A DNA stretch of 64,000 nt from Myxococcales bacterium (GTDB lineage: Bacteria > Myxococcota_A > Bradymonadia > UBA7976 > UBA1532): NCBI GenBank assembly GCA_020633465.1, contig JACKDN010000007.1:62001-126000 (forward strand), written 5' to 3'. Positions 51,570 to 61,786 of this stretch are shown here, piece by piece (position 1 is the stretch's first letter; every line of letters begins with the position of its first letter). Position numbers and translations under genes: made by a program. The notes under the pieces are model-generated. The model saw only the letters and a program-made list of their open reading frames with translations, was not told the DNA's origin and made no database searches.

Positions 51570-52937
51570 ATGATCCCCTTCCGCCGCCTGCTGCCCATCG
51601 GCGCCCTGCTGAGCCTGGTGGCGCTGGCCGGCTGCGGTGGCTACGCCGGCACCAGCGAGCAGTTTCGCAAGGCGCTGACCCGGGGCCAGCCCGCGCCCGC
51701 GCTCGAGCGGGTGAACGAGGCGCTCGGCGTGCAGCGCGCCGAAGATCTGCCCAGCGAGACCAACAAGGACACGCCCCTGCTGCTGCTCGAGCGCGGGGCC
51801 ATCCTGCAGGCCCTCGGCCGCTACGAGCTGTCGTCGCGCGACTTCCAGAGCGCCGACCAGAACCTCGAGGTGCTCGACCTCACCAGCGACACCGCCGGCA
51901 GCATCGGCAAGTACCTGTTCAGCGACGACGCGACGCTCTACAAGGCGCCGCCCCACGAGAAGCTGCTGCTGAACACGCTGAACATGATCAACTACCTCGC
52001 CCGGGGCGACCTGAACGGGGCGCGCGTCGAGTCGCGGCGCCTGGTGATCAACGAGAAGTACTTCGAGAACACGGGCGCCGAGGCGCGCAGCATGCTGGCG
52101 CTGGGCAGCTACCTGGCGGGCTTCACCTACGAGATGTCGGGGCGCCCCGGGCCGGCCATGCGCTACTACGGCGACGCCCTCGACGCCGGCGGCGTGCCCA
52201 CGCTGGTCGACGCCGCGCGCCGGCTGATGGCGCGCACGGGGGCCAAGGATCCGCGCGTGGCCGACGCCGTCGGTGATCCCGGCCCGGCGCCGCCCGACGA
52301 CGACCACGGCGAGCTGCTGGTGCTGGTGCAGACCGGCATGGCGCCCTACTACGTGCCCGAGCGCCTGCCGATCGGCGCCGCCGTCGTCGCCGCGTCCAGC
52401 CCGGGGCCCGGCGCGCGCCTCAGCCCCGCCGAGCGACGACGCGCCAACACCTTCGCGGCCAAGGGCATCCTGAAGTGGGTGAACTACCCGCGGCTGACCC
52501 GCGTGCGCGACGGCCGCCCCCGCGTCGGCGTGCGCGTCGACGGGCGCGGCGTCGAGGACGGCCTCGCGCTGAACGTCGCCGACCGGGTGCTGGACCAGTA
52601 CGAGCAGATCAAGGGCACGCTCATCGCCGCGTCCATCACGCGCCTGCTGACCCGAGCGGTCGCGGGCGAGGCCAGCCAGGCCATCACCAAGAAGAGCTCG
52701 GGCAACGGGCTCGCCGGCCTCCTGGTGGGCCTCGCGGTCGAGGGCGCCCTCACCGCGGCGGACACCCCCGACACCCGCAGCTGGGTGTCCCTGCCCGACG
52801 CCATCTTCGTCAGCCGAACGCGGGTGCCGCCCGGCGAGCACACCGTCGAGGTCAGCTACCGGGGGCGTCTGCGAAGCGCCACCGTCGACATCGCGCCCAA
52901 CGGGTGGGCGGTCGTGAACTTCTCCGATCTCCGATGA
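51570..52937 (+). CDS. lipoprotein paired with LpoB-like protein (COG3014-like)
   Basis: A 455-residue lipoprotein with lipobox ALAGC at about residue 22. TPR-like helices follow (KDTPLLLLERGAILQALGRYELSSRDFQSAD and LARGDLNGARVESRRLVI), then an extended region with ELLVLVQTGMAPYYVPERLPIG, typical of the large lipoprotein usually encoded beside LpoB. The hydrophobic Gly/Ala stretch LAGLLVGLAVEGALTAADTP lies about residue 385. The last 60 residues are an Ig-like strand pair (PPGEHTVEVSYRGRL). Role in peptidoglycan or envelope assembly is inferred from pairing only. Confidence 0.75.
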   Translation: MIPFRRLLPIGALLSLVALAGCGGYAGTSEQFRKALTRGQPAPALERVNEALGVQRAEDLPSETNKDTPLLLLERGAILQALGRYELSSRDFQSADQNLEVLDLTSDTAGSIGKYLFSDDATLYKAPPHEKLLLNTLNMINYLARGDLNGARVESRRLVINEKYFENTGAEARSMLALGSYLAGFTYEMSGRPGPAMRYYGDALDAGGVPTLVDAARRLMARTGAKDPRVADAVGDPGPAPPDDDHGELLVLVQTGMAPYYVPERLPIGAAVVAASSPGPGARLSPAERRRANTFAAKGILKWVNYPRLTRVRDGRPRVGVRVDGRGVEDGLALNVADRVLDQYEQIKGTLIAASITRLLTRAVAGEASQAITKKSSGNGLAGLLVGLAVEGALTAADTPDTRSWVSLPDAIFVSRTRVPPGEHTVEVSYRGRLRSATVDIAPNGWAVVNFSDLR

Positions 52938-52951
52938 ACGGGAGGACAGCC

Positions 52952-53503
52952 ATGAAGACCAGCAAGCTCTGCGCTTTGACCACCGCCGCCCTCGTGCTCG
53001 GCACCGCCGGCAGCGCCTGGGCGCTGGACGCCTGGCGCGATCGCCGCGGCCTGTACTTCGGCGCCCAGGTGGGCGCGGGCTCGGGCCAGTCCGACGCCGA
53101 CGGCGCCGAGAGCCACATCGGCTTCAACCTGCGCGCGCGCGTGGGCGGCGGCGTCAGCAAGCAGCTCACCCTCGACGCCGAGCTGGGCTGGCGAACGGCC
53201 AGCTACGAAGAGAGCAGCATCGACGTCAGCGAGAGCCTGTTCACCGGCCTCGTCGGCGGCAGCTTCTTCATCTACGACGGCCTGTACGTGCGCGCCCAGG
53301 GCGGCGTGGGCCAGCTGACGCTCGACGCCGATCCGGGCGGCGACGACGGCTACACGGGCTTCGGCTTCGGCGCCGGCGTCGGCTACGAGTTCTTCGCGAC
53401 GGCCGATCTCGCGGTCGGCGTGGGCGGCGACTACCAGCTGTTCAGCTTCGACGACTTCAACTTCACGACGATCAACTTCGGCGTGACGGCCACCTGGTAC
53501 TGA
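52952..53503 (+). CDS. small outer-membrane beta-barrel protein
   Basis: A 183-residue protein with a signal peptide (residues 1-24, ending GSAWA) and about eight predicted barrel strands (GLYFGAQVGAGSGQS, IGFNLRARVGGGVS, LTLDAELGWRTASY, through FTTINFGVTATWY). It ends with an aromatic residue, as needed for BamA recognition. The fold resembles OmpA/OmpW-type eight-stranded barrels. ATG 52952 follows cgggagga, 14 bp after the previous stop; an in-frame ATG at 52934 is less likely. Confidence 0.78.
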   Translation: MKTSKLCALTTAALVLGTAGSAWALDAWRDRRGLYFGAQVGAGSGQSDADGAESHIGFNLRARVGGGVSKQLTLDAELGWRTASYEESSIDVSESLFTGLVGGSFFIYDGLYVRAQGGVGQLTLDADPGGDDGYTGFGFGAGVGYEFFATADLAVGVGGDYQLFSFDDFNFTTINFGVTATWY

Positions 53504-53532
53504 GCGACCGCGCGGCCCGCGTCGGCGCCGCA

Positions 53533-53560
53533 TTGACAGCGCGCCCGGCTCGGCTATCCT
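53533..53560 (+). promoter_or_regulatory. prfB promoter
   Basis: TTGACA at 53533-53538, a 16-nt spacer and TATCCT at 53555-53560, 28 bp before ATG 53588. Confidence 0.55.
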
Positions 53561-53587
53561 CCACGGCCCCGAACACTGGAGGACCCC

Positions 53588-54722
53588 ATGGCCGAGGCCA
53601 CCCCCCGCCCCGCCGAGATCAGCGCGCGCCTCACCGAGCTGCGCGATCGTCTCCTCGAGCTGCGGAGGTATCTTTGACGCCCCGCGCAAAGCGGAGCGCG
53701 TCGCCGAGCTCGATCACCTGAGCGCGCAGCCGGACTTCTGGGACGACGCCGACAAGGCGCAGGCGCTGCTGAAGGAGCGCACCCAGAACAAGGACGTGCT
53801 CGATCAGCTCGAGGCCATCGGGACGGCGTGCGACGACGCCGAGGTCATGCTCGAGCTCGCCGAGGAAGAGGGCGAGGAGGGCCTCCAGCTGGCGCACGAC
53901 AGCCTCGAGAAGGCCGAGGCCGACCTGCACGCCATGGAGTTCGCCCGCATGCTGGGCGGCGCCCACGACAAGGACAACTGCTTCGTCAGCATCAACCCCG
54001 GCGCCGGCGGCACCGAGAGCCAGGACTGGGCCGAGATGCTGCTGCGCATGCTGCTGCGCTTCTGCGAGCGGCGGGGTTGGAAGACCGAGATCACCGACTA
54101 CCAGGACGGCGACGAGGCCGGCCTGAAGTCGGCCACCTTCCGCGTCGAGGGCGAGTTCGCGTTCGGCTATCTGAAGGCCGAGAACGGCGTGCACCGGTTG
54201 GTGCGTATCTCTCCCTTCGATGCCAACAAGCGTCGTCAGACCAGCTTCGCGTCGGTGGCCGTGCTGCCCGAGATCGACGACGACATCGACGTCGAGATCA
54301 ACGAGGCCGACCTGCGCGTCGACACCTACCGGTCCAGCGGCGCGGGCGGCCAGCACGTCAACAAGACCGACTCGGCCGTGCGGCTGACCCACCTGCCCAC
54401 GGGTGTGGTGGTGGCTTGTCAGGCCGAACGCAGCCAACACAAGAACCGCGCGACGGCCATGAAGCTGCTCAAGGCGCGCCTGTTCGAGCTCGAGCTGCAG
54501 AAGCGGACCGACGAGCGCGACGCCCTCTACGCCGGCAAAGCGAAGATCGATTTCGGCAGCCAGATAAGATCCTACGTGCTTCACCCCTACCAGATGGTGA
54601 AAGACCTGCGGACGGGGTTCGAGACGAGCGGGACTCAGGCGGTCCTCGATGGGGATCTCGACGGGCTGATCGAGGCCTTCCTGCTGATGCACGCCGGCGA
54701 GGCCCCGGGCGCCGAGGCCTGA
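53588..54722 (+). CDS. prfB: peptide chain release factor 2, made by programmed +1 frameshift
   Basis: ATG 53588 opens 29 codons that end in TGA at 53675; a +1 shift at CTT TGA C continues in the frame ending 54722, giving 377 residues. The product has the stop-codon recognition tripeptide SPF (RISPFDANKRR), the peptidyl-tRNA hydrolysis motif GGQ (SSGAGGQHVNKT) and the usual N-terminal helices. RF2 reads UGA and UAA. The shift is autoregulatory: low RF2 slows termination at the internal TGA and favours shifting. The first part, before the shift, is absent from a simple frame listing and is easy to miss. Confidence 0.97.
53664..53678 (+). other. prfB +1 programmed frameshift site
   Basis: GGAGG at 53664-53668 (internal Shine-Dalgarno-like element), 3 nt, then CTT at 53672-53674, TGA at 53675-53677 and C at 53678. 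Spacing and the CTT-TGA-C slippery stop match the E. coli site. Reading shifts from CTT TGA to CTT GAC. Confidence 0.97.
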
Positions 54723-55133
54723 GCCGAGCAACTGACCAGAGGGTCGAAACCCCCGTCAGCGGGGCGCTTGCACGGTTGTCCACAGGGTTGCCCACAGCCT
54801 CACTCGTGGGGGGGTCCGCGTCACCCGCGCGTCACCCTCCCGTGCGGCGCGGGTCACGAGTCAACGATGTGTCAGACGTCCCACTTCACCACGAAGAATC
54901 AAGCACTTACGTTGTATCGGCCGTCGCAGGTGCGAACCCGTGTACGCACCGCCCCGTCCCTTTGACTGCCTCTCGCCCGCCTGTGCACAGCCTGTGGATA
55001 ACCTGGGGGTAGACCCGGGTTTGTTGCGTTTTTCGGGGGCTTCCGAGCGGGGTTGATCTCGGCCCGACCAGCGGCTAGGGTGCCGGCCTTTGCGGCCGCC
55101 ATCCGGGCCGCGCGCGCCGCCGCGGAGGACCCC
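54723..55133 (+). promoter_or_regulatory. prfB-lysS intergenic region (411 bp) with DnaA-box-like cluster
   Basis: No gene seen. Contents: a CCCCG/CGGGG hairpin at 54751-54764 just after prfB; TTGTCCACA at 54776-54784 and TTGCCCACA at 54788-54796 (one and two mismatches to the DnaA box TTATCCACA); an inverted repeat GGTGCG/CGCACC at 54929-54950; CTGTGCACA (minus strand, 54982-54990, two mismatches) and a perfect TTATCCACA (minus strand, 54993-55001). The two box pairs point toward each other across about 185 bp of somewhat less GC-rich sequence. The lysS ribosome site ggagga is at 55124-55129. Confidence 0.6.
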
Positions 55134-56609
55134 GTGGAAGACACGATCATCGCGCAGCGCCGGGCCAAGGCGGCCCGCCTCCGCGAGCTGGGCCAGCACC
55201 CCTACGCCAACGACTTCGCCGTCACCCATCTGGCCGCCGACGTGCACGCCGCGCACGCCGAGTCCGACGCCGAGGCGCTCGAGGCGAACCCGGTCGAGGT
55301 CGCCTACGCCGGCCGGGTGATGGCCGTGCGCACCTTCGGCAAGGTGGTGTTCGTCGTCGTCGCCGACACCAGCGGCCGCCTGCAGGCCAACCTGTTCAAG
55401 AAGCAGCTGCCCGACGCCGACTGGGCGCTGCTCGACGTCCTCGACGTGGGCGACTTCGTCGGCGTCGTCGGCACCCTGATGCGCACGCGCAAGGGCGAGC
55501 TGTCGGTGCAGGCCAGCCGCCTGCGCATCCTGACGAAGTCGCTGCGCCCGCTGCCCGAGAAGTGGCACGGCCTGACCGACGTGGCCACGCGCTATCGCCA
55601 GCGCTACGTCGATCTGATCGTCAACGACCGCGTGCGCGAGACCTTCCGCATCCGCAGCGAGGCGGTGCGCTACATCCGCCGCTTCTTCGACGATCGGCGC
55701 TACCTCGAGGTCGAGACGCCGATGCTGCAGGCCATCTACGGCGGCGCGGCGGCCAAGCCCTTCAACACGCACCACAACGCGCTCGACCTGCCGCTGTTCC
55801 TGCGCATCGCGCCCGAGCTGAACCTGAAGCGGCTGGTGGTGGGCGGCTTCCACCGCGTCTACGAGATCAACCGCTGCTTCCGCAACGAGGGCATCTCGAC
55901 GCAGCACAACCCGGAGTTCACCACCCTCGAGTTCTATCAGGCCTTCGCCACCTACGAAGATCTGATGGCGCTGACCGAGGAGCTGCTCAGCGGGCTGGCG
56001 CAGGCCATCCACGGCACCACCGACGTGACCTACGGCGAGCACACCCTCAGCTTCGCGCGCCCCTTCCGCCGCCTGTCGGTGTACGACGGCCTCGTCGAGC
56101 ACGCGGGCGTGCCGGCCGACCGGGTGACCGATCGCGCCGCGCTGCTCGAGGCGGCGGGCCGGCTGGGGCTGACGCAGGTGGACGACCTGCCCCTGGGCTA
56201 CCTGCAGATGGAGGTCTTCGAGGCCGCGGCCGAGCACCTGCTGGTGCAGCCCACCTTCGTCACCGACTTCCCCCTGGACGTCTCGCCCCTGTCGCGCAAG
56301 AAGGACGCCGATCCCGCGCTGGTGGACCGCTTCGAGCTGTACGCCGCCGGCCGCGAGATCGCCAACGCCTTCAGCGAGCTGAACGATCCCGACGACCAGC
56401 GCTCGCGCTTCGAGGCCCAGGTGGCCCAGCGCGCCGCCGGCGACGACGAGGCGCACCCGATGGACGAGGACTTCGTCCGCGCGCTCGAGTACGGCATGCC
56501 GCCCACCGCCGGCGAGGGCATCGGCATCGACCGCCTGGTGATGCTGCTGACCGACAGCCCGTCGATCCGCGACGTCCTCTTCTTCCCGCTCCTGCGGCCG
56601 GAGGGCTGA
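55134..56609 (+). CDS. lysS: lysyl-tRNA synthetase, class II
   Basis: A 491-residue class II synthetase. N-terminal OB-fold anticodon-binding domain (VAYAGRVMAVRTFGKVVFV, SGRLQANLF), then catalytic motifs: motif 1 in ETPMLQAIYGGAAAKPF, motif 2 FRNEGISTQHNPEFTTLE and motif 3 GEGIGIDRLVMLL. The start is GTG 55134 with ggagga just upstream; the frame extends to 55053 through non-coding-looking sequence. prfB-lysS order is the same as in E. coli, but here a 411-bp gap with DnaA-like boxes separates them. Confidence 0.96.
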   Translation: MEDTIIAQRRAKAARLRELGQHPYANDFAVTHLAADVHAAHAESDAEALEANPVEVAYAGRVMAVRTFGKVVFVVVADTSGRLQANLFKKQLPDADWALLDVLDVGDFVGVVGTLMRTRKGELSVQASRLRILTKSLRPLPEKWHGLTDVATRYRQRYVDLIVNDRVRETFRIRSEAVRYIRRFFDDRRYLEVETPMLQAIYGGAAAKPFNTHHNALDLPLFLRIAPELNLKRLVVGGFHRVYEINRCFRNEGISTQHNPEFTTLEFYQAFATYEDLMALTEELLSGLAQAIHGTTDVTYGEHTLSFARPFRRLSVYDGLVEHAGVPADRVTDRAALLEAAGRLGLTQVDDLPLGYLQMEVFEAAAEHLLVQPTFVTDFPLDVSPLSRKKDADPALVDRFELYAAGREIANAFSELNDPDDQRSRFEAQVAQRAAGDDEAHPMDEDFVRALEYGMPPTAGEGIGIDRLVMLLTDSPSIRDVLFFPLLRPEG

Positions 56610-56616
56610 CCCCGCC

Positions 56617-58232
56617 GTGCTCGCCGGCGCCTACGAGGGCCTGGTCGGGTGGCGCTACCTGCTGCGGCGGCGGCGCCGCCCCCAGGTGCTGCTGATCGGC
56701 CTCGGGGTGCTGGCGCTCGGCGTCGGCCTCACCCTGCTGGGCGTCTGGTTGCAGCAGCGCCAGGGCGGCCAGGTGTCGGTCTTCGACACGCGCTCGGGCC
56801 TGCCCCGCAACATCATGGCCGCCGGCGGCGGCCTGGCCACCTTCGGCGGCTGCCTGGCCCTGTTCGGCGCCTTCAACACCGTGCTGACCGTCTTCAGCGC
56901 CTTCAGCGCCTTCATGGTCACCATCGGCGTGGCCGAGGTCATCCTCGTCCTGGGCGTGATGAACGGCTTCCAGGGCGACCTGCGCAAGAAGATCATCGAC
57001 ACCTACGCCCACGTCGTGGTCGAGCCGGCGCAGACCGGCGGCTACATCGAAGATTACGGCGCGGTGGCGGCCACCGCCCGCGGCGTCGAGGGCGTGGTGG
57101 GCGCCACGCCCACGCTCAGCACCGAGGTCATGCTCAGCGCGCCCAGCAACCTGGCGCCGGTGGTGCTGATGGGCATCGAGCCCGCCACCGTGGGGCAGGC
57201 CAACAAGCTGCCCGATCAGCTCGAGCGGGGCTGCTTCGAGGCGCTCGACGATCCGGACGCCCGCTGCCGCCACGTGCTGCTGCGCATCATCTGGTCGCTG
57301 ACGCCGCGCGGCCAGGCCGAGGCCGAGATGGCCGCCCTGGCCGCGCAGGCCGAGGACGCCCCGCCGCCCCGCGCCGAGGACGACGCGCCCGACGGCGATC
57401 TGATGGCGCCCCTGCCCGCCCCCAAGCAGGACACGACCACGGCCCCGCCCGGCCTGCTGCTGGGCAACGAGGTGCGCAAGAACCTCGCCCTGTGGCCCGG
57501 CGAGGTGCTCAACGTCGTCTCGCCCCTCGGCGATCTGGGCCCCACCGGCCCGGTGCCGAAGAGCCGCCCCTTCCGCGTCGCCGGCTGGTTCCAGTCGGGC
57601 ATGCTCGAGTTCGACACGCGCCTCGGCTACGCCGATCTGCACGCGGTGCAGCACTTCATGGGGCTCGGCGACGTCGCCGACGCCGTGCAGGTGCGCACCA
57701 CGAGCCTCGAGGCCGCGCGCGGCGCCCGCGACGCCCTGCGCGCCGCCCTGCCCGACACCCTGCGCGTCACCGACTGGCAGGAGCGCAACCGCAACCTCTT
57801 CAGCGCGCTGAAGCTGGAGAAGATCGCGATGTTCCTCGTGCTGACGATCAACATCCTGCTCGCCGCCTTCTCGATCACCAGCACGCTGGTCATGACGATC
57901 ATCGAGCGGAAGCGCGAGGTGGCCATCCTGATGGCGATGGGGTCGAGCAGCCGCGGCATCCTGCGCATCTTCATGAGCCAGGGCGCCTTCACCGGCGCGC
58001 TCGGCAGCCTCGTCGGCGCCACCCTCGGCGTCACCGGCGGGCTGTGGCTGGCCACGTTGGACTTGCCCTTGAACCAGGACGTCTATTACATCACCGCAAT
58101 TCCGGTGGACGTCCGGGCCGCGGACGTGGTCGCGATCATCGTCGTCGCGATGTTGGTGAGCCTGGTCTCCACCATCTATCCCGCGCTCTACGCGTCGCGC
58201 CTGCGTCCCGTCGAAGGGCTGAGCTCCGAGTG

Positions 58233-58233
<1 letters not shown>
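56617..58233 (+). CDS. lipoprotein-releasing ABC permease, LolC/LolE family
   Basis: A 538-residue permease with an FtsX-like end: FSITSTLVMTIIERKREVAILMAMG, then two more helices. N-terminal helix pair and VAEVILVLGVMNGFQGDLRKKIIDT match LolC/E. It is about 120 residues longer than E. coli LolC: an extra N-terminal helix (residues 23-45) and a Pro/Ala/Asp insertion of about 60 residues within the periplasmic domain (around AQAEDAPPPRAEDDAPDG). Only one LolC/E gene is present next to lolD, so it may work as a homodimer. GTG 56617 starts 7 bp after lysS. Confidence 0.9.
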
Positions 58234-58924
<691 letters not shown>

Positions 58925-58928
<4 letters not shown>

Positions 58929-61246
58929 TCCGGGCGCTCTGGCTTTGCGTCGCCCTGCTGGGCGCCGGCGGCCTGCTGGGCGCGCCGGCCGCCCGGGCGC
59001 AGGCGATCACGCCGACGATCGACGAGGTCCGGGTCGAGGGCAACCGCCGCAGCGAGGCCGACGCCATCCTGGGCGTGGTGCAGAGCCGCGCGGGCACGGT
59101 GTTGGATCGCGCGCGCGTGCGCGGCGACATCCGCGCCATCTTCCTGCTCGGCTTCTACACCGACGTCCAGGTCGACCTCACCCGCGTCGACGGCAAGGAG
59201 GTGCTCACCTTCCGCGTCGTCGAGAAGCCGTCGATCCGCAACGTGGTGTACGAGGGCAACGACGAGCTCGACGACGACGAGCTCGGCGAGGTGGTCGACA
59301 TCAAGGCCTACGGCATCCTCGACCTGGCCAAGGTGAACCGCAACGCCGAGAAGATCCGCGACCTGTACGTCGAGAAGGGCTACTTCCTCGCCGAGGTGGA
59401 CTGGGAGGTCGTCGACCTGCCCGACAACCAGGTCGACGTCGTCTTCAAGGTGACCGAGAAGCAGGAGGTCAAGGTCGCCCGCATCACCATCGTGGGCAAC
59501 AAGCAGCTCTCCGACGCCTACATCAAGGAGCGCCTCGAGACGCGCGAGGGCGGCTTCCTGTCGTTCCTGACCGGCGCGGGCAGCTTCCAGACCGAGGCGT
59601 TCAGCCGCGACCAGCTGCGCATCAACCAGTTCTACTACGACCAGGGCTACATCAAGGCGCGCACCGGCACGCCGCGCGTCGAGCTCAGCCCCGACAAGTC
59701 GGAGCTGTTCCTCACCATCCCGGTCGAGGAGGGCGAGCGGTACAAGACCGGCGAGGTCGACGTGACCGGCGACTTCCTCGCCGAGCACCCCAAGGACGAG
59801 GTGATGGGCCTCGTCACGCTGAAGAAGGGCGAGTGGTTCTCGAGCACCCAGCTGCGCGACACCATCAACGCCATCGGCGAGCTGTACAAGGACGAGGGCT
59901 ACGCCTACGTCAACATCGTGCCCAACACGCTGGTCGACGACGAGAAGCGCATCGTCGACCTCTCGATCGACATCGAGAAGGGCAACAAGGTGCGCATCGG
60001 GCGCATCCGCATCCAGGGCAACACCCGCACCCGCGACAAGGTCATCCGGCGCGAGATGCGCATCTACGAGGGCGAGTACTACTCGTCGTCGGGGCTGCGC
60101 CGCAGCGAGCGGCTGATCACGCGGCTGGGCTTCTTCGAGACGGTCAACATCACCACGAACCGCGGCGCCGAAGAGGGCACCATGGACGTGCTGGTGGACG
60201 TCAAGGAGAAGCCCACCGGCACCTTCCAGATCGGCGCCGGCTTCAGCTCGATCGAGAGCTTCGTCGCGCAGGCGCAGATCGCGCAGAACAACCTGTTCGG
60301 GCGCGGCCAGAGCCTCAGCCTGCAGGCGACGCTGTCGAAGATTCGCACCATCGCCAACGTGCGCTTCGCCGACGACTACTTCCTCGACACCAAGGTGCGC
60401 TTCGCCACCAACGTCTATCGCTTCGAGACCAACTTCGAGGACTTCACGCGCGAGAGCCTCGGCGGCGATCTGACGCTGGGCTATCCGTTGAGCGACGACT
60501 GGTCGGTGGCGGTCACCTACACGCTCGAGCAGGTGGACGTGCGCCTCGGCGGCTTCGGCAGCAGCCGCGCCGCGGTGCCCATCGCCAACCTGTTCAACAA
60601 CGGCCTGACCAGCAGCCTGCGCTTCAGCCTGTTCTACGACACGCGCAACAACCGGCTCTTCCCGAGCTCGGGCATCTTCGCGAGCGCCAGCGCCGAGAAC
60701 GCCAACGAGTTCCTCGGATCGGAGAACCTGTTCACGCGCTACCAGGTGCGCGGCCGCTACTATTACGACCTCGGCTTCGACATCACCCTGAAGCTGAACG
60801 CCCAGTGGGGCCTCATCACCAGCCCCCTGCGCACCGGCGTGCCCATCTTCGAGCGCTTCTTCGTCGGCGGCCCGCTGACCGTGCGCGGCTTCCGCCGCAA
60901 CACGCTGGGCCCGACGATCGGCGTGCCCGACGCCGCGCGCCCCGACTCCGGCACCGAGCCCTTCAACATCGGCGGCACCGAGCAGTGGATCGGCAACGCC
61001 GAGGTCGAATTTCCGATCTTCCAGCGCGTCGGCATCCGCGGCGTGCTGTTCCTCGACGGCGGCAACGCCTTCGACCGACGCGACGACGTCACGGACAAGT
61101 TCAGCGAGCTCCGCTATTCGTGGGGCTTCGGTATCCGCTGGTTCTCGCCGATCGGCCCGCTGCGCTTCGAGTGGGGCTTCCCCTTCGCGCCCCGCGAAGA
61201 CGAAGAGAGCTCGGTGTTCGACTTCTCGATCGGCAACTTCTTCTAG
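58925..61246 (+). CDS. bamA: outer membrane protein assembly factor BamA
   Basis: A 773-residue Omp85 protein. Signal peptide 1-25 (ending AARAQ), five POTRA domains (about 28-425; repeating units such as VRVEGNRRSEADAILGVV and IRIQGNTRTRDKVIRREM), then a 16-stranded barrel with the lid-lock motif VRGF (PLTVRGFRRNTLGP) and C-terminal signature RFEWGFPFAPREDEESSVFDFSIGNFF, ending in Phe. It folds barrels into the outer membrane. GTG 58925 overlaps lolD. The length is slightly below E. coli BamA (810). Confidence 0.96.
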
Positions 61247-61256
61247 GAGGCTCCCC

Positions 61257-61775
61257 ATGCGTCACGCTCTGCGCGCGCTCCCCATGCTGCTGCTGCTCTT
61301 CGCCGGCGCCGCTCAGGCCGAGGTGAAGATCGCGTTCGTCGATCTGCAGCGCGCCCTGCTCGAGGTCGAGGAGGGCAAGAAGGCCAAGTCCACGCTCGAG
61401 AAGATGAAGACCGAGCGTCAGGCCGAGCTCGACAAGAAGCAGGAAGAGCTCCGGTCGCTGCAGAAGAACTTCGAGGCCCAGAAGGAGTTCATGAAGGACG
61501 ACGTGCGGCAGGCCAAGGAGAAGGAGTTTCGCGAGAAGCTCGGCCAGCTGCAGATGACCTTCGCCCAGCTGCAGAAGGAGCTCGCGCAGGAGGAGGCCAA
61601 GCTGACCAAGGGCATCTTCGAGCGCATGGCGCGCATCCTGGCGAAGATGGGCGAGGCCGAGGGCTACACGATGATCTTCGAGAAGACGGAGTCGTCGATC
61701 CTGTGGGCGCCCCGCCACCTCGACCTGACCAACGACCTCATCCGGCGCTACAACGCCGGCGAAGGCAAGAAGTAG
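61257..61775 (+). CDS. skp: periplasmic chaperone Skp/OmpH
   Basis: A 172-residue protein with signal peptide (ending GAAQA at about 21), the OmpH start IAFVDLQRALLEVEEGKKA, a long charged coiled-coil hairpin (residues 40-140) and the return strand YTMIFEKTESSILWA. Skp holds unfolded barrels on their way to BamA. ATG 61257 follows taggagg, 10 bp after bamA. Confidence 0.92.
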   Translation: MRHALRALPMLLLLFAGAAQAEVKIAFVDLQRALLEVEEGKKAKSTLEKMKTERQAELDKKQEELRSLQKNFEAQKEFMKDDVRQAKEKEFREKLGQLQMTFAQLQKELAQEEAKLTKGIFERMARILAKMGEAEGYTMIFEKTESSILWAPRHLDLTNDLIRRYNAGEGKK

Positions 61776-61786
61776 CGGGGACGCCC

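Noticed and set aside
53533..53721. Treating the TGA at 53675 as a sequencing error
   Set aside because: The full RF2 recoding signature (internal GGAGG, CTT TGA C, exact spacing) is present, so the stop is real and programmed.
54926..54950. T-arm-like sequence (GGTGCGAACCC) suggesting a tRNA or att fragment
   Set aside because: The flanking bases do not pair as a T-stem, and no acceptor, D or anticodon arm can be found around it.
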